In this document: in pieces, positions 29,685-39,903 of the stretch
Position numbering within the stretch: position 1 is the first letter of the stretch
How the letters are laid out: each line of letters begins with the position of its first letter
Notes under the pieces: model-generated
The model's database searches: none
The model's input: only the letters and a program-made list of their open reading frames with translations
What the model was told of the DNA's origin: nothing
Assembly: GCF_012972675.1 (NCBI RefSeq)
Contig: NZ_JABCRE010000003.1
Location: 1 to 64,000 of the forward strand
Length of the DNA stretch: 64,000 nucleotides
Origin: Pontixanthobacter rizhaonensis
GTDB lineage: Bacteria > Pseudomonadota > Alphaproteobacteria > Sphingomonadales > Sphingomonadaceae
Reading direction: 5' to 3'
Translations under genes and position numbers: made by a program

Positions 29685-30959
29685 TCACGCCGCCTTTGGC
29701 TTGAGTGGTTTGATGTTGGGACAGAAGATGAAGACCGAAACAACGGTCATAATTGCCAACCCGGCGCCGACGACAAATGCAGGCGTGTAACTGTTCACCG
29801 TAATGGTCGGGATCAGGAAGTTGAGGAGAACCACCGCCAGTTTGGCGGCAGTGCCGGCATAACCCGCCAATGTCCCAACCGAATTTCCGCTATAGAAATC
29901 GCTCGGCAATGTTTGGATATTGCCGACTGCAGTTTGAAACCCGAACAAGATGGCTGCCATCAGCATAACCGCGACGAAAGGTGTCGCCGCCTGTGTCGTG
30001 AGTAGCAGGAAGATCAGCATGATGATCCCGCCAAGAGTGATCACACTCTTCCGCGTTTTGTCGACGCTCCAACCAGCTTTGATACGGTTTTGGGCGAGCA
30101 AACCGCCGAACCACGCACCAAGCATCGCACCGACATAGGGAATCCATGCATAGATGGCGATTTCTTCCACCCCAAAGCCGTAGGTTTCGTTCAAATAGAG
30201 AGGCAGCCAGCCAACAAATAACCACCAGATCGGGTCAAGGAAGAATGATGCCATGATGACACCCCAACTTTCCTTGCGCGACAGAATCTCACCCGATCCC
30301 GGCGCGTATGTCGCTACCTCGTTAGTTTCTTGATTGCGTTGTCCGGTAAGAATGAACTGGCGTTCTTCTTCCGATAGCCACGGATGCGCCTCAGGGCCGG
30401 ACTTGTAGACCAATAACCACGGCACAAGCCACAGAAAGCCTAAGGCACCAATGGCAATAAATGTCGCTTGCCAGCTGTCCAAAAAGACAAACAGCACGCC
30501 GATAATCGGTGCAGAAACAATACCACCAATGGCGGCGCCAGAGTTAAATATGCCCTGAGCCAAGGCCCGCTCATTGATCGGAAACCATTCGGCATTGGCT
30601 TTGGTTGCGCCCGGCCAGTTGCCAGCTTCTGACACACCCAATAGGCCGCGGAATACCGCAAAACTGGTCAGCCCCGTCGCGACCGCATGCAGCATAGTCG
30701 CTGCCGACCATACGACGATCGACAAAACAAAACCAAGTCGCACGCCGATCCAATCAAAAATCTTGCCGAACAAGGTTTGACCGAAAGCGTATGCGAAAGT
30801 GAACACGTTCAATATGATCGCATAGTCTGTCTTGGTTAAACCAAGATCTTCGGAAATTTCAGGCCAGAGAAAGCCCAATGCGCCACGGTCAATATAGTTG
30901 ATGATCGTCGCGATCGCGACGAGCCCCACAATTACGAACCGGAATTTTCCCTTCAGCAT
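29685..30959 (-). CDS. MFS transporter, hexuronate type
   Basis: 424 aa with twelve predicted membrane helices. The start IVGLVAIATIINYIDRGALGFLWPEISEDLG is typical of the anion:cation symporter (ExuT/GarP) group that imports hexuronates and aldonates. It begins 1 base after the KdgF stop codon, so it is tightly coupled. In context it brings unsaturated uronates or DEH produced in the periplasm across the inner membrane. Confidence 0.92.
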   Translation of the reverse strand: MLKGKFRFVIVGLVAIATIINYIDRGALGFLWPEISEDLGLTKTDYAIILNVFTFAYAFGQTLFGKIFDWIGVRLGFVLSIVVWSAATMLHAVATGLTSFAVFRGLLGVSEAGNWPGATKANAEWFPINERALAQGIFNSGAAIGGIVSAPIIGVLFVFLDSWQATFIAIGALGFLWLVPWLLVYKSGPEAHPWLSEEERQFILTGQRNQETNEVATYAPGSGEILSRKESWGVIMASFFLDPIWWLFVGWLPLYLNETYGFGVEEIAIYAWIPYVGAMLGAWFGGLLAQNRIKAGWSVDKTRKSVITLGGIIMLIFLLLTTQAATPFVAVMLMAAILFGFQTAVGNIQTLPSDFYSGNSVGTLAGYAGTAAKLAVVLLNFLIPTITVNSYTPAFVVGAGLAIMTVVSVFIFCPNIKPLKPKAA

Positions 30960-30960
30960 A

Positions 30961-31323
30961 TTATGCCCCCTCGCCCAAAAAATCTTCGCGTGCCGGACTA
31001 AACGTATCGAGGATCACGCCTTCTTCCAGACAGACCGCTCCGTGCATGACATTGGAAGTTACGAAGGCACTATCGCCTGCGCCCAGCTCTTGCTCTTTAC
31101 CGTCAACCGTTATGAGAAAACGGCCAGACTCGATATAGATAGACTGGCTGTGCGGGTGCGAGTGGACCGAGCCTTCTGCGCCTTTATCGAACAGCACACG
31201 GCACATCATTAAATCCGTTCCATAGCCCAGCATTTGTCTCCGGATGCCAGGTTCCAAAGCCTCTACCGGAACATCTGCACCGCGAATAAATGTGTCGCTG
31301 TCTGTGGTCTTAGCCGCACTCAT
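30961..31323 (-). CDS. kdgF: KdgF-like cupin, uronate linearisation
   Basis: 120 aa. ATG 31323 shares its A with the PL17 stop (TAATG), so translation is coupled; a longer frame to 31368 is unneeded. The single cupin shows HSHPHSQ at 54-60, ESGRF, the second His in SNVMHGA, and the C-terminal DTFSPAREDF that is highly characteristic of KdgF. KdgF speeds conversion of delta-4,5-unsaturated monouronate to the linear keto form (DEH/DKI). Directly after the oligoalginate lyase, this fits perfectly. Confidence 0.92.
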   Translation of the reverse strand: MSAAKTTDSDTFIRGADVPVEALEPGIRRQMLGYGTDLMMCRVLFDKGAEGSVHSHPHSQSIYIESGRFLITVDGKEQELGAGDSAFVTSNVMHGAVCLEEGVILDTFSPAREDFLGEGA

Positions 31324-33503
31324 TATTTGTCCCCTTCCGCGCCGATCACGGCCGCAAAGCCGGTCCAACGATATTCCGTTTCATCCACAATCACAGAGTG
31401 TGAAGCTGCATCATCCGGATTGTGAGAAATCGCCAATGTGCGGCGCGCGCCGTTCTTCATGGTGATTGTGATGATATCAGCGCCATCTACGCGGTCATGA
31501 TTTACACTGGCGACCAAACTGTCGCTCAATGTCGTGCGCTCTGCGGAACCGTCAAACTTTCCGTGTGGCTCAAGCAGAGTCACAAAACTTGTCCCGCCAG
31601 CTATCCTCACGCGCTGCAACAACATTGGTTCACGGCGAAGGTTGAACGACGCATCGTTCGCTCCGCTTTCCGCCAGAATTGCTTCGGCACCCTCCTGCGG
31701 GACCCAGCGTGCTGTGTAGAACCGGTCATCGAGCAACCATGTGATGAAAGCATTGCCTGAGGATGTTGGCGCGCCTTGGGCGTCTACCCAAATATGCTGG
31801 TACCCATTATCTTTCCCCAGCACTGGGCGGGTGTCTGTAAAGGACTCCAATTCAAAACCGACACGCATGATCTGGCCCATGTAGTGCAGCGGCAAATCAT
31901 ACTGATGTTCACCGTCTGATGCGGCACGCAATAGATCGACAACAACTGGGTGCTCAGAACCTGGCATTTCCACAAGCGCCATGGTCCGTGTCATAGCCAC
32001 ATCTGCGAAAGCGGTATCGATGCTGCCAGAGCTAAGCTGAAGACCTTCGCGCTGGACGTAAGCGTCTTGCGTCGGCGCATGAGCGCTCGCCAATTCCACG
32101 TCACCGTTGAAGTTGCTTTGCTCGTCCACCACCAATGTGTTGTGGGCGATGGTCTGCTTCGCCCAACTCTCGTTTTCCGGCAGATAGCGGCCACCCTCTT
32201 TGGCTTCGATATTCAAGAACCGGGCCGCGCCGTAATCTGTGACAACTTCATACCCATTGTCGTAAAACTGCCAGCTTAGCTTATCGAAATGGCCGTGCCC
32301 CATCCCTTGTGAGCTGTTCTTTGTGACGAGCGCTTGACCGTGCATGCTCTCGCCATCAGGCGACGGCGTACGCATAATGGCGACAGCGCCTTGCTTACCC
32401 TCTGGCCCATCGCGCAGCAGCATGGACTTGAACGGGAACGGTTTTGCCTTGCCTGCCGCCAAGTCGCTTGCGACCAGCATACCGGCTTCGGACAGTACGG
32501 TGCGCCCTTGCCATTCAGCAATCGATAGCAGGCCGGGGTCACGTGTTTCGGCATATGCCACCGCGATGCCTTCATACAGCTCCGCAGTTTTCAGTCCTTT
32601 CTCTTTCAATGCATCATTGAAAGGGAAGAACTGGCCAGCATAGCTCAGTTCAATGGTGGTCCGCAGGGCCTTAAGCAAAATTCCATCACGATGTTGGAAT
32701 ATCTCTCTCTCCGGCTCGTTCGCGTTAATCGCGTTTGCAAACACCATAAATGGTAGCAAGGCGAAGCGCTGATAATACGGCCCTTCGGCATAATATCCAT
32801 CAGGAGAAAACAGCAGCTCAGTCTGACGCAGAAACCCGGTCTCACCGGTCTTGTCAGACCCCTTCAGCGCGATATCGACCAGATGCTGATCGCCTAGCAC
32901 ATATCCCGTCATGCCGACCCCGGCCGTCGCCCAAGTCGCGTGATTGTGGATGAGATTGAATGTCCGCTTTGAATCCACCGACATGAAATGCGCTGCTTTG
33001 CGGAACAGTTGATTATCTATCAAATCGCGTTGTTCATCAGTGATCGTGTCACGGATGGATTCGTACGCCTGGATAGAGTGAACAAGCCACATCGCATCAT
33101 TCAAAACCTGCCAGAACAACCGGCCAACATTCTGGTTGGCCCGGGCTGGATGATCACCCAGTGTCGGGTACATCTCGGCATATTCGACAAGCATATCACG
33201 AACGAAATCGCGATACTTCTCGTCCCCGGTTATGCGATACAAATCGCCTGCCAGATACATGACACGAAAGTTCAACTTATGCTGTTCGTGCGTGTAACCG
33301 CCGCCTGGATCCTTCGGCACTGGCACGATGATCCCATCCGCCATAACCTCATCGACAAGATCCCGCGACATCTCGAATTCCGAAGCAAACAGTGCCGGCA
33401 TTGGACTTGGCGCTTCAACATTTTGCGCTTGAGCCACTTCCGCCGGTGCAAAGATGGAAGAGCCAGCCAGCAAAACCGCGGCATAAATAGAACGCACACT
33501 CAT
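31323..33503 (-). CDS. PL17 oligoalginate lyase
   Basis: 726 aa. A signal peptide (MSVRSIYAAVLLAGSSIFAPAEVAQA) precedes an alpha/alpha-toroid alginate-lyase domain and a C-terminal heparinase II/III-like beta domain. The motif NLIHNHATW places Asn187/His188, and SPDGYYAEGPYYQRF holds the conserved tyrosines, as in PL17 exolyases such as Alg17C. It releases unsaturated monouronate from alginate oligomers, probably in the periplasm. Its start overlaps the PL6 stop by 4 bases (ATGA) and its stop overlaps kdgF. Confidence 0.94.
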   Translation of the reverse strand: MSVRSIYAAVLLAGSSIFAPAEVAQAQNVEAPSPMPALFASEFEMSRDLVDEVMADGIIVPVPKDPGGGYTHEQHKLNFRVMYLAGDLYRITGDEKYRDFVRDMLVEYAEMYPTLGDHPARANQNVGRLFWQVLNDAMWLVHSIQAYESIRDTITDEQRDLIDNQLFRKAAHFMSVDSKRTFNLIHNHATWATAGVGMTGYVLGDQHLVDIALKGSDKTGETGFLRQTELLFSPDGYYAEGPYYQRFALLPFMVFANAINANEPEREIFQHRDGILLKALRTTIELSYAGQFFPFNDALKEKGLKTAELYEGIAVAYAETRDPGLLSIAEWQGRTVLSEAGMLVASDLAAGKAKPFPFKSMLLRDGPEGKQGAVAIMRTPSPDGESMHGQALVTKNSSQGMGHGHFDKLSWQFYDNGYEVVTDYGAARFLNIEAKEGGRYLPENESWAKQTIAHNTLVVDEQSNFNGDVELASAHAPTQDAYVQREGLQLSSGSIDTAFADVAMTRTMALVEMPGSEHPVVVDLLRAASDGEHQYDLPLHYMGQIMRVGFELESFTDTRPVLGKDNGYQHIWVDAQGAPTSSGNAFITWLLDDRFYTARWVPQEGAEAILAESGANDASFNLRREPMLLQRVRIAGGTSFVTLLEPHGKFDGSAERTTLSDSLVASVNHDRVDGADIITITMKNGARRTLAISHNPDDAASHSVIVDETEYRWTGFAAVIGAEGDK

Positions 33504-35740
33504 TGCTTAGCACCTTTAGGTATGATGTTGCCCCGCATAACGGCGCGGGGATCGCCAGAATAATTCAGCTCCTCGACGACAATCCCATCAGCGGAATCGA
33601 GCACATTATTCGAAATCACCGTGCTGGGCGCACCAACAGTATGGACGATCTTGATCGGCCCTGATGCCGCGATGCTGTTCTGATCGATCTCAGTGATTTG
33701 AGCACCGTGCAGAACCAATGCAGGCGCGTCTTTGCCGCCCACACCGCTTAGGCTCGATGATGAAAGCGTAAAGTGCGGCCCGAAGGTACTCTCATCCCGT
33801 CCGCCGCGATATATGTTGGCGATACTCTTTCCAATATTGCTGAACGCCGATCCCGTAATTGTGGTGTATTCAATGCCATACTGCCCATAATCCTCGGTTT
33901 CGGCATTCGCCTTCACCACAACCCCCGTAACGTCGTTAAAAGCGCTATTCTTGATCGTGACAGCGTCAGCGAAGGCGCTTTTTCCGATGACAATGACGTC
34001 AAAATTGCGGTTGACGGTCAAGTCAGTCACCGCAACCTGATCCAGCTCAATCACAAAATTCCCGCGAATGGGTGATGATGTAGTCCGGACGACGCTGTTA
34101 CCTACATTGTCAGGAGCATCCCGGCCCGAGATCGTAAGGTTATGCAAACGAAGACTTCCGCCCTCGGCCATTTCAAACAGCGAAGGGCGCGCGAAGTTGA
34201 CAACAGCACCGTTCGCCCCGGAAATCGTCAGCGGGAAATCCAGAAAGATAGTCTTATTGACGATATAATCACCGGCGGCGAGGTGCAACGTATCGCCCGA
34301 TGTCGCGCGCTTTAGAGCAGCCTCAATAGTCCCCTCACCCGGCGCAACTGCAATGACTTTACCTGAACCGAAAGCCGTCTGGCCGTCCGGTTTCGGGTAC
34401 CAAGCCGGGCCAGTGGCCTCACGGCTTACTGGATCTAAGTCACGCGGCACCCCGACATCGAACAATTCCGGATCCACGGGATAGAGCAGCCCGTTATCAG
34501 CGCGGGCCAGTTCAGTATTTACCGGCATCAGCGCCGCCAATGCGCTGTGGACTTTGCCTGAAAGAAGGCGGTTATCAGAGAACTCAATGCCAGAAATATC
34601 AGCATCGACTTCGATGAATGTCCCGGCACCCGAACTCGATAAGAGATTGCGGGAGAAGGTGCTATCAACTGGCGGAGCGGACCTTTCCTCGTCAGCGCCC
34701 GCTCCTAATGTTATACGCCTGCTATCCAGGATGGTATTGCGGTCAATCCTCGCGTTCGACACTTGAACGTAACGGTTGACCGGAGAATTTGGCACACCAT
34801 TCATGACGGTCAATGCACTGGAAAAACCATTGCCGCGCAGACCCTCCATATAGTTGTCCCGGACGGTCTGATCACCGTTTATGACGCGAATACCACCGGT
34901 GTGATCCTTACCGCGTCCGAAGAATACGTTGCGCTCGATGATATTGCCGTCCCCGTGACGCAAGGTAAGTGCACCCCGGCTGGCATCAAACACATTGCCG
35001 CGCACAATGTTCGCCCCGGCTTTAATGGAAATAATCTCGACCTCGCCATCGGTCCGTTCAAAATAATTATTCGCAATCACCGTGTTGGAATTGAACATCG
35101 AATATTTACTGGTTCCGACACGCAAAGTCTCACCGCCATTTGACCCCAAAACCGGCCGGTGACCAAAATAGTTGTGGTCTATCCGGTGGCCGTTTTCTTG
35201 GCTTTCCGGGCTGTCGAGACGGACGGCAAAGGTCACGCCCTTATTGGTTTTGCCAGCAAGGAAGCTATGATCGAAACGGTTGTTTTTGCCGTACATTCCG
35301 ACCCAGTAATCGGTTTCATAACGGTCCGGCTTACTGAAACCATCAATCACTATTTCAGTGACCCGGCTGTTATTCGCAAGGTCCGTTTTGCTGCGGCGAA
35401 ACGAAATCACTTCTCCGGTCGGGCTAAAGCCATCGGTGAAGACCAACCCCTTCACGACGATAAACTCCCCGCCAATCCGCAGGTTGCTTTGGCCGGTAAT
35501 TTTCACTGCACCGGGAGTTTGTGCGGTGAGATGGATCGGCGCATTCACCGTCCCCTTGGCAGACAAGACAATTTCGAAATCATCCCAAACACCATCCGCC
35601 AGCACGATGGAATCGCCTGCTTTCACCGCCTCGGCAGCAGCAAAATACTCGGCCTGGGTTTTGACAAGATATCGCTCGGCGGATGCTGGCGTGACCTGCA
35701 CCAACAACAGAACGATAAACAGACCAAGTCTAGCAAACAT
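33500..35740 (-). CDS. PL6 alginate lyase, two-domain type
   Basis: 746 aa with signal peptide ending ASA at residue 21. Two right-handed beta-helix domains, the AlyGC-like arrangement. The first carries NGGETLRVG (201-209) at the calcium site, Lys240 in ISIKAG and Arg261 in TLRHGDGN. Their 21-residue spacing equals that of the catalytic Lys/Arg pair I recall for AlyGC. It cleaves alginate, often with exolytic action on guluronate chains in this type. First gene of the PL6-PL17-kdgF-transporter run; 116 bases separate it from fadR. Confidence 0.93.
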   Translation of the reverse strand: MFARLGLFIVLLLVQVTPASAERYLVKTQAEYFAAAEAVKAGDSIVLADGVWDDFEIVLSAKGTVNAPIHLTAQTPGAVKITGQSNLRIGGEFIVVKGLVFTDGFSPTGEVISFRRSKTDLANNSRVTEIVIDGFSKPDRYETDYWVGMYGKNNRFDHSFLAGKTNKGVTFAVRLDSPESQENGHRIDHNYFGHRPVLGSNGGETLRVGTSKYSMFNSNTVIANNYFERTDGEVEIISIKAGANIVRGNVFDASRGALTLRHGDGNIIERNVFFGRGKDHTGGIRVINGDQTVRDNYMEGLRGNGFSSALTVMNGVPNSPVNRYVQVSNARIDRNTILDSRRITLGAGADEERSAPPVDSTFSRNLLSSSGAGTFIEVDADISGIEFSDNRLLSGKVHSALAALMPVNTELARADNGLLYPVDPELFDVGVPRDLDPVSREATGPAWYPKPDGQTAFGSGKVIAVAPGEGTIEAALKRATSGDTLHLAAGDYIVNKTIFLDFPLTISGANGAVVNFARPSLFEMAEGGSLRLHNLTISGRDAPDNVGNSVVRTTSSPIRGNFVIELDQVAVTDLTVNRNFDVIVIGKSAFADAVTIKNSAFNDVTGVVVKANAETEDYGQYGIEYTTITGSAFSNIGKSIANIYRGGRDESTFGPHFTLSSSSLSGVGGKDAPALVLHGAQITEIDQNSIAASGPIKIVHTVGAPSTVISNNVLDSADGIVVEELNYSGDPRAVMRGNIIPKGAKQ

Positions 35741-35828
35741 CGAATCCAGCCCCTCTCTTATGAAAATAGAGCTATCAGCCGGCTATCAGTCAGTCAACCA
35801 ATCTAACTTACCTGATCTCGATTATCGT

Positions 35829-35836
35829 CATACCAG
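35829..35836. promoter_or_regulatory. Candidate regulator half-site before the PL6 gene
   Basis: CATACCAG, reading CTGGTATG on the coding strand, lies 89-96 bases before the PL6 start. The same TGGTAT core occurs at similar distance before the FadR and TonB receptor genes. The other half is poorly conserved here, so this is the weakest of the three sites. Confidence 0.3.
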
Positions 35837-35856
35837 TTTGCAGACCGCTTGCGCAC

Positions 35857-36594
35857 TTAGTGTGTTGCGCCTGAAAGAAATCGCTCTCGGCTCTGCGACA
35901 CACGCTCCTGAACCTCGCGCAAGGCTTCACGCTCGGTAACATCAAGCATTGATGAGATCATACGGTGGAAATGCGACCGCATCGCAGAACGCGCGCGGTC
36001 GGAATCGCGCGCCAACAAAGCGTCCAATATTTCTTGGTGCTCGGTTGAACGGGTCTTAGGGTCGTCATCGCAAATGGCTTCGTATGTGCGCTTCACTTCC
36101 GGCAACTCTTCGCGCATCCGCCAATACGCTTCGATGGTATGGACCAAGGCATTGTTACCTGACGCCAGAGCAATCGTGGCATGAAATTCCCCATCGGCCT
36201 TATTGGCGATGTCTTCATCTTCAGATTCCATTGCATCCAGCAGAGCGGATAACTTGGCCAGATCCTCATCAGAGATATGCTTTGCTGCAAGCGCCGCCGC
36301 CTCTGCCTCGACCAACGCACGCGCCTCTGTCACTTCAAACGCAGTGACATCCGGGAGCGCTCCCGGCCGTTGTGGCGGTGCTTCGCAAACGTAAACACCA
36401 GCCCCTGTCTTGATCTCAATACGGCCGATAGCCTGTAACGCTATCTCGGCTTCGCGGATTGTCACCCGGCTCACATCAAAACGGTCGGCAAGCTCCCGTT
36501 CCCCCGGCAGACGGGACCCGGGCGGAAAAACACCTTCATCAATCAACTTAGTCAGTTGTTCCGCGATTGCGTGAAACAGCCTTTGTTCTGCCAT
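35857..36594 (-). CDS. FadR-subfamily GntR regulator
   Basis: 245 aa. N-terminal winged helix with GSRLPGERELADRFDVSRVTIREA, the GntR signature, followed by an all-helical FCD ligand-binding domain with candidate metal ligands in GEFHATIA and STEHQEIL. It sits inside the alginate locus between the TonB receptor and PL6 genes, so it most likely represses both until an alginate-derived ligand (DEH or KDG) binds. Comparable regulators (AlgO-like) control alginate genes in sphingomonads. Confidence 0.9.
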   Translation of the reverse strand: MAEQRLFHAIAEQLTKLIDEGVFPPGSRLPGERELADRFDVSRVTIREAEIALQAIGRIEIKTGAGVYVCEAPPQRPGALPDVTAFEVTEARALVEAEAAALAAKHISDEDLAKLSALLDAMESEDEDIANKADGEFHATIALASGNNALVHTIEAYWRMREELPEVKRTYEAICDDDPKTRSTEHQEILDALLARDSDRARSAMRSHFHRMISSMLDVTEREALREVQERVSQSRERFLSGATH

Positions 36595-36682
36595 GCGTTG
36601 CCCAGCCCCATCTACTTACGTCAAATTACCCTTCACTCTACTAGCGCAGATTTGTGGCAGTTGTCACTTCCCGTACGCAGTA

Positions 36683-36697
36683 TTGGTATGCATATCC
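36683..36697. promoter_or_regulatory. Candidate FadR-type operator before the regulator gene
   Basis: TTGGTATGCATATCC contains a perfect TATGCATA palindrome with near-symmetric flanks and lies 89-103 bases before the fadR-like start. It shares the TGGTAT half with the sites before the TonB receptor and PL6 genes, suggesting autoregulation. Confidence 0.4.
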
Positions 36698-36753
36698 CGA
36701 CTTGCCAAACGGTATGGTGACACCCCCAAAGCATCACCATGCCGCAGAATGCC

Positions 36754-39700
36754 TCAGAACTTGAACCGTACGCCAGCAAAGTAACGTGGACCATAAACAA
36801 GAACTTGGCCCAGATCATCCGGCGCACCGCGGAAATCGGTACGAGGCTCGTTGAACAGATTCAGTCCCTCAATGGTGAAGGTGACATTGTCTGTGATATC
36901 TATTGATGCACGAGCCTCGAACACAGAGACGTCGTCAACGATACGAACGCGACCAGGTGTAGAAATGAACTGCTGGAAGTAGTCACTACGATGCTTGTAG
37001 ACGCCTTGGAAATCAAACGGCCCTATCTCGTAGTACAACTGCGCTGACAGAACATGTTTGGAGAAACCAAACAGGTTGGCAGGCGGAATAATTCCAGGGG
37101 TCGTGGTAGTCGTTCCGTCATCATTGACAGTGGTTCTTGCACCCAGAGTATCATCTTCAAACTCAAAGTCTGAGTCTGCATAATTGTAGCTCAGCTTGAA
37201 ACCAAGCCCGTCAAGCGGCGCCGGAAGATAGCTGAAGCGATGCGCTGCTGTAATCTCCAGACCGTAGATAGTGCTGGTGTCTTCGCTGACATTGGCGGTG
37301 GTCACGAGAACCGACAAATCTTGGCCATCGACCGTAAAGTTTTCGAACTGGCCGACCGTTTCAAATCCACCGTCAAAACTCTTATAGTAAGCATTGAAGG
37401 CGAGAATTGTGTCATCATTCGGATACCATTCAAGACCAACATCGACATTCCAAGAAAGCAATGGATCTGTAAACGGATTGCCCGTTGCATTTGCGGTACC
37501 GACAATCTCGCCAATGCTGGTTGCATCATCACTATCATCGGTGGATCCTGTGAATGTCCGCCCAGAACTCAAATCCGATGGATCCGGCCGTGACAGCGCG
37601 CGATAAACCGCAAACCGTCCCAGCAGATCAGGCTGGAAATCGGCCACCAGATTCAAACTTGGCAAGAACTCTGTATAGGAATTCTTAGCAGTAATCGGGA
37701 CAATATTGCTGTTATCTTGAATGAGCGAAACCGTTCCGTCAGCGGCAGTTATCGAAGACAACGTACCGCGGAAGCCGTCGGAAATAACATCGGTTCCAAC
37801 GACTCTCAGGCCGACGTTACCGCGTACTGGCAAATCACCCAGATCAGTATCGAAGTTGGCTTGACCATACAGCGCCCATGAACGCTCTTCGACTTCCGAA
37901 TTCTGGATCGAGTCGAACTCCCCGGTCGGGAACACAACATTGCCATCGGAATCAAATTGAACGCCCTGCGGGTCTTCACGCTCAAGCACCTGAACAATAC
38001 AACGCGCATCGAAAGTGGCGTAGGAGTTCGCCGTGCCGATAACGTTGCCCGCTGCATCAACGTTTGTAACCAACGGGTTGCCACCAGAAATTGAGGATAG
38101 GAACCCGCTTTCCGGGAATGCTGTTCGGCACTCCTGATTGGCGATAGCCAGAGCGCCCGTTACCGGAGTTTGATCATAGCCGGTGAATTCAAACCGTGAG
38201 AAACCTCTGGTCGCGTTTGAACCACCTGGAGTGCTTGAATAGAACAGCTGTTGATACCGCGCACCAGCCATGATGGTCGAGAAGAAACCATCCATTTCAT
38301 ACTCGATATCGCCCCGAAGTGCCCAGACCTCATTCACGCGGTTTTGGTCAAGATCAATGCGGAGGCGGGCATCACCAGCAAACAAATTGTGGTCCGTGAC
38401 ATCGAAGTTCTGAACGATGAAATTCAGACCCTCGGAGCCATTTTGAAAGATCTGCGTCAGCGTTTCTACACGGTCACGGTTGGTATCCCCATTGTCCTCG
38501 GTAACCTCCGAAAGAACCCGGTCCCCATTCGCATCAAAGGTGCCCAAAATTGATCCGACACTATCAGTCCGGAAACGAGCCTGTATCTGCTGCTCGATAC
38601 GCTCCGTACGCGAGTATGACGCATCAATCGAGATCTTAAGCCGATCAGAGACTTGGGCATCTACTGACAGACCGCCGCCGTAATATTCCTCATCACGCTC
38701 AAGATATTCACTGCCAGCTTCAATGCGCGTTTCGTTAGTAAACAAACGTAGAGCACCCGAGTCCGTAGTGACCAAGATATCGCTCAGCCCCAGATCGGCG
38801 CCAATGTTATTAAGGTCGCCATCAGGCGTGATCCGGCGCCCCTCAGAGAAGTTTAGATCACTGCGCTGCTCACGAAAAAGACGCTTGGAATACTGAAAGT
38901 CGGCATTGATATCGACATCAGGCGTCGGCTTATATTGAACGGCACCAAAGAATGCGTCCCGTGTATCTTCAGTAATGTTACTCCGGAAGAGGTAGCTATT
39001 GCGTGCAATCGCGAACGGCTCTTCACCGGCGAAAATGGACCCTAATGCGTTAATGCCGCTGGTATCAGTATCACAATTATCCTCATGGATAATGCCATCA
39101 TTCTCGGCATCTAGGGCAGGATTAAAAGAACACGCACGGATTGTGTTGGAAACTTGCGTTTCCTGCTCAGGGTTCGTGGTGGAGTTACGCTGATAACCGA
39201 GCGAAATACCCAGCTCGCCATCGCCAACGTTGAATTGGTCAACATAGCTTATGGTGCCGCGATAACCGAACTTCTGAAAGCGCTGATCCGCGTCAATATC
39301 CAGATTATCGGGGTTCACATTCAGCTTGAATTGCCCTTGAATTCGGCGCTTCCCGTAATCCAGAGGCTTTACCGTTTCGAGAACGATCTGACCGGCAACA
39401 CCACCTTCAATATAGCTTGCGGCCTGCGTTTTGTAGATACCAACCTTGCTGAACAATTCCGATGGGAACTGGCTGAAGTTGACCGACCGGTCGCCACTGC
39501 CGTTAGTAGCGATACGGCCATTGATGACCGTCGATCCCAAGAATGGCCCGAGACCACGGATGGAGATCTCTGTCGCGCCACCTTGCTCACGGTGCGAACC
39601 GGCGCCTGTAAGTGTTTCAAGAGCTTCGCCGATCGAAAGCGCCGGAAGGTCACCAATCTCATCCGCTGACAAGGCATCAAACACCTCAACAGAATTACGC

Positions 39701-39903
39701 TTCTCTTCCAGCGAGTTTTGGATAGTTCCGCGAATACCGGAAACAACAATCTCATTTTCAGCAGGCTGCGCCGCGGCACCTTCGTCTCCAGCCGCGGCCT
39801 CTTGCGCCATCGCATTGGAGGCCAGTGCCAAACCCGCAACCCCCGATAACAGTGTCGATATTGCCCTGGTGGTACGAATGGATTTGGATTGTGCGGTGTT
39901 CAT
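36754..39903 (-). CDS. TonB-dependent receptor for alginate oligomers
   Basis: 1049 aa, in the size range of Caulobacter/Xanthomonas-type receptors. Signal peptide ends NAMAQ; the plug begins ENEIVVSGIRGTIQNSLEEKR with typical LPALSIGEALETLTGAG, and the barrel ends on a C-terminal Phe (YFAGVRFKF) as outer-membrane beta barrels do. It imports a ligand using TonB energy. As the most upstream gene of the alginate locus, alginate oligosaccharide is the likely ligand. It is the only TonB receptor in the window, and may be transcribed separately from its own 437-base upstream region. Confidence 0.92.
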   Translation of the reverse strand: MNTAQSKSIRTTRAISTLLSGVAGLALASNAMAQEAAAGDEGAAAQPAENEIVVSGIRGTIQNSLEEKRNSVEVFDALSADEIGDLPALSIGEALETLTGAGSHREQGGATEISIRGLGPFLGSTVINGRIATNGSGDRSVNFSQFPSELFSKVGIYKTQAASYIEGGVAGQIVLETVKPLDYGKRRIQGQFKLNVNPDNLDIDADQRFQKFGYRGTISYVDQFNVGDGELGISLGYQRNSTTNPEQETQVSNTIRACSFNPALDAENDGIIHEDNCDTDTSGINALGSIFAGEEPFAIARNSYLFRSNITEDTRDAFFGAVQYKPTPDVDINADFQYSKRLFREQRSDLNFSEGRRITPDGDLNNIGADLGLSDILVTTDSGALRLFTNETRIEAGSEYLERDEEYYGGGLSVDAQVSDRLKISIDASYSRTERIEQQIQARFRTDSVGSILGTFDANGDRVLSEVTEDNGDTNRDRVETLTQIFQNGSEGLNFIVQNFDVTDHNLFAGDARLRIDLDQNRVNEVWALRGDIEYEMDGFFSTIMAGARYQQLFYSSTPGGSNATRGFSRFEFTGYDQTPVTGALAIANQECRTAFPESGFLSSISGGNPLVTNVDAAGNVIGTANSYATFDARCIVQVLEREDPQGVQFDSDGNVVFPTGEFDSIQNSEVEERSWALYGQANFDTDLGDLPVRGNVGLRVVGTDVISDGFRGTLSSITAADGTVSLIQDNSNIVPITAKNSYTEFLPSLNLVADFQPDLLGRFAVYRALSRPDPSDLSSGRTFTGSTDDSDDATSIGEIVGTANATGNPFTDPLLSWNVDVGLEWYPNDDTILAFNAYYKSFDGGFETVGQFENFTVDGQDLSVLVTTANVSEDTSTIYGLEITAAHRFSYLPAPLDGLGFKLSYNYADSDFEFEDDTLGARTTVNDDGTTTTTPGIIPPANLFGFSKHVLSAQLYYEIGPFDFQGVYKHRSDYFQQFISTPGRVRIVDDVSVFEARASIDITDNVTFTIEGLNLFNEPRTDFRGAPDDLGQVLVYGPRYFAGVRFKF

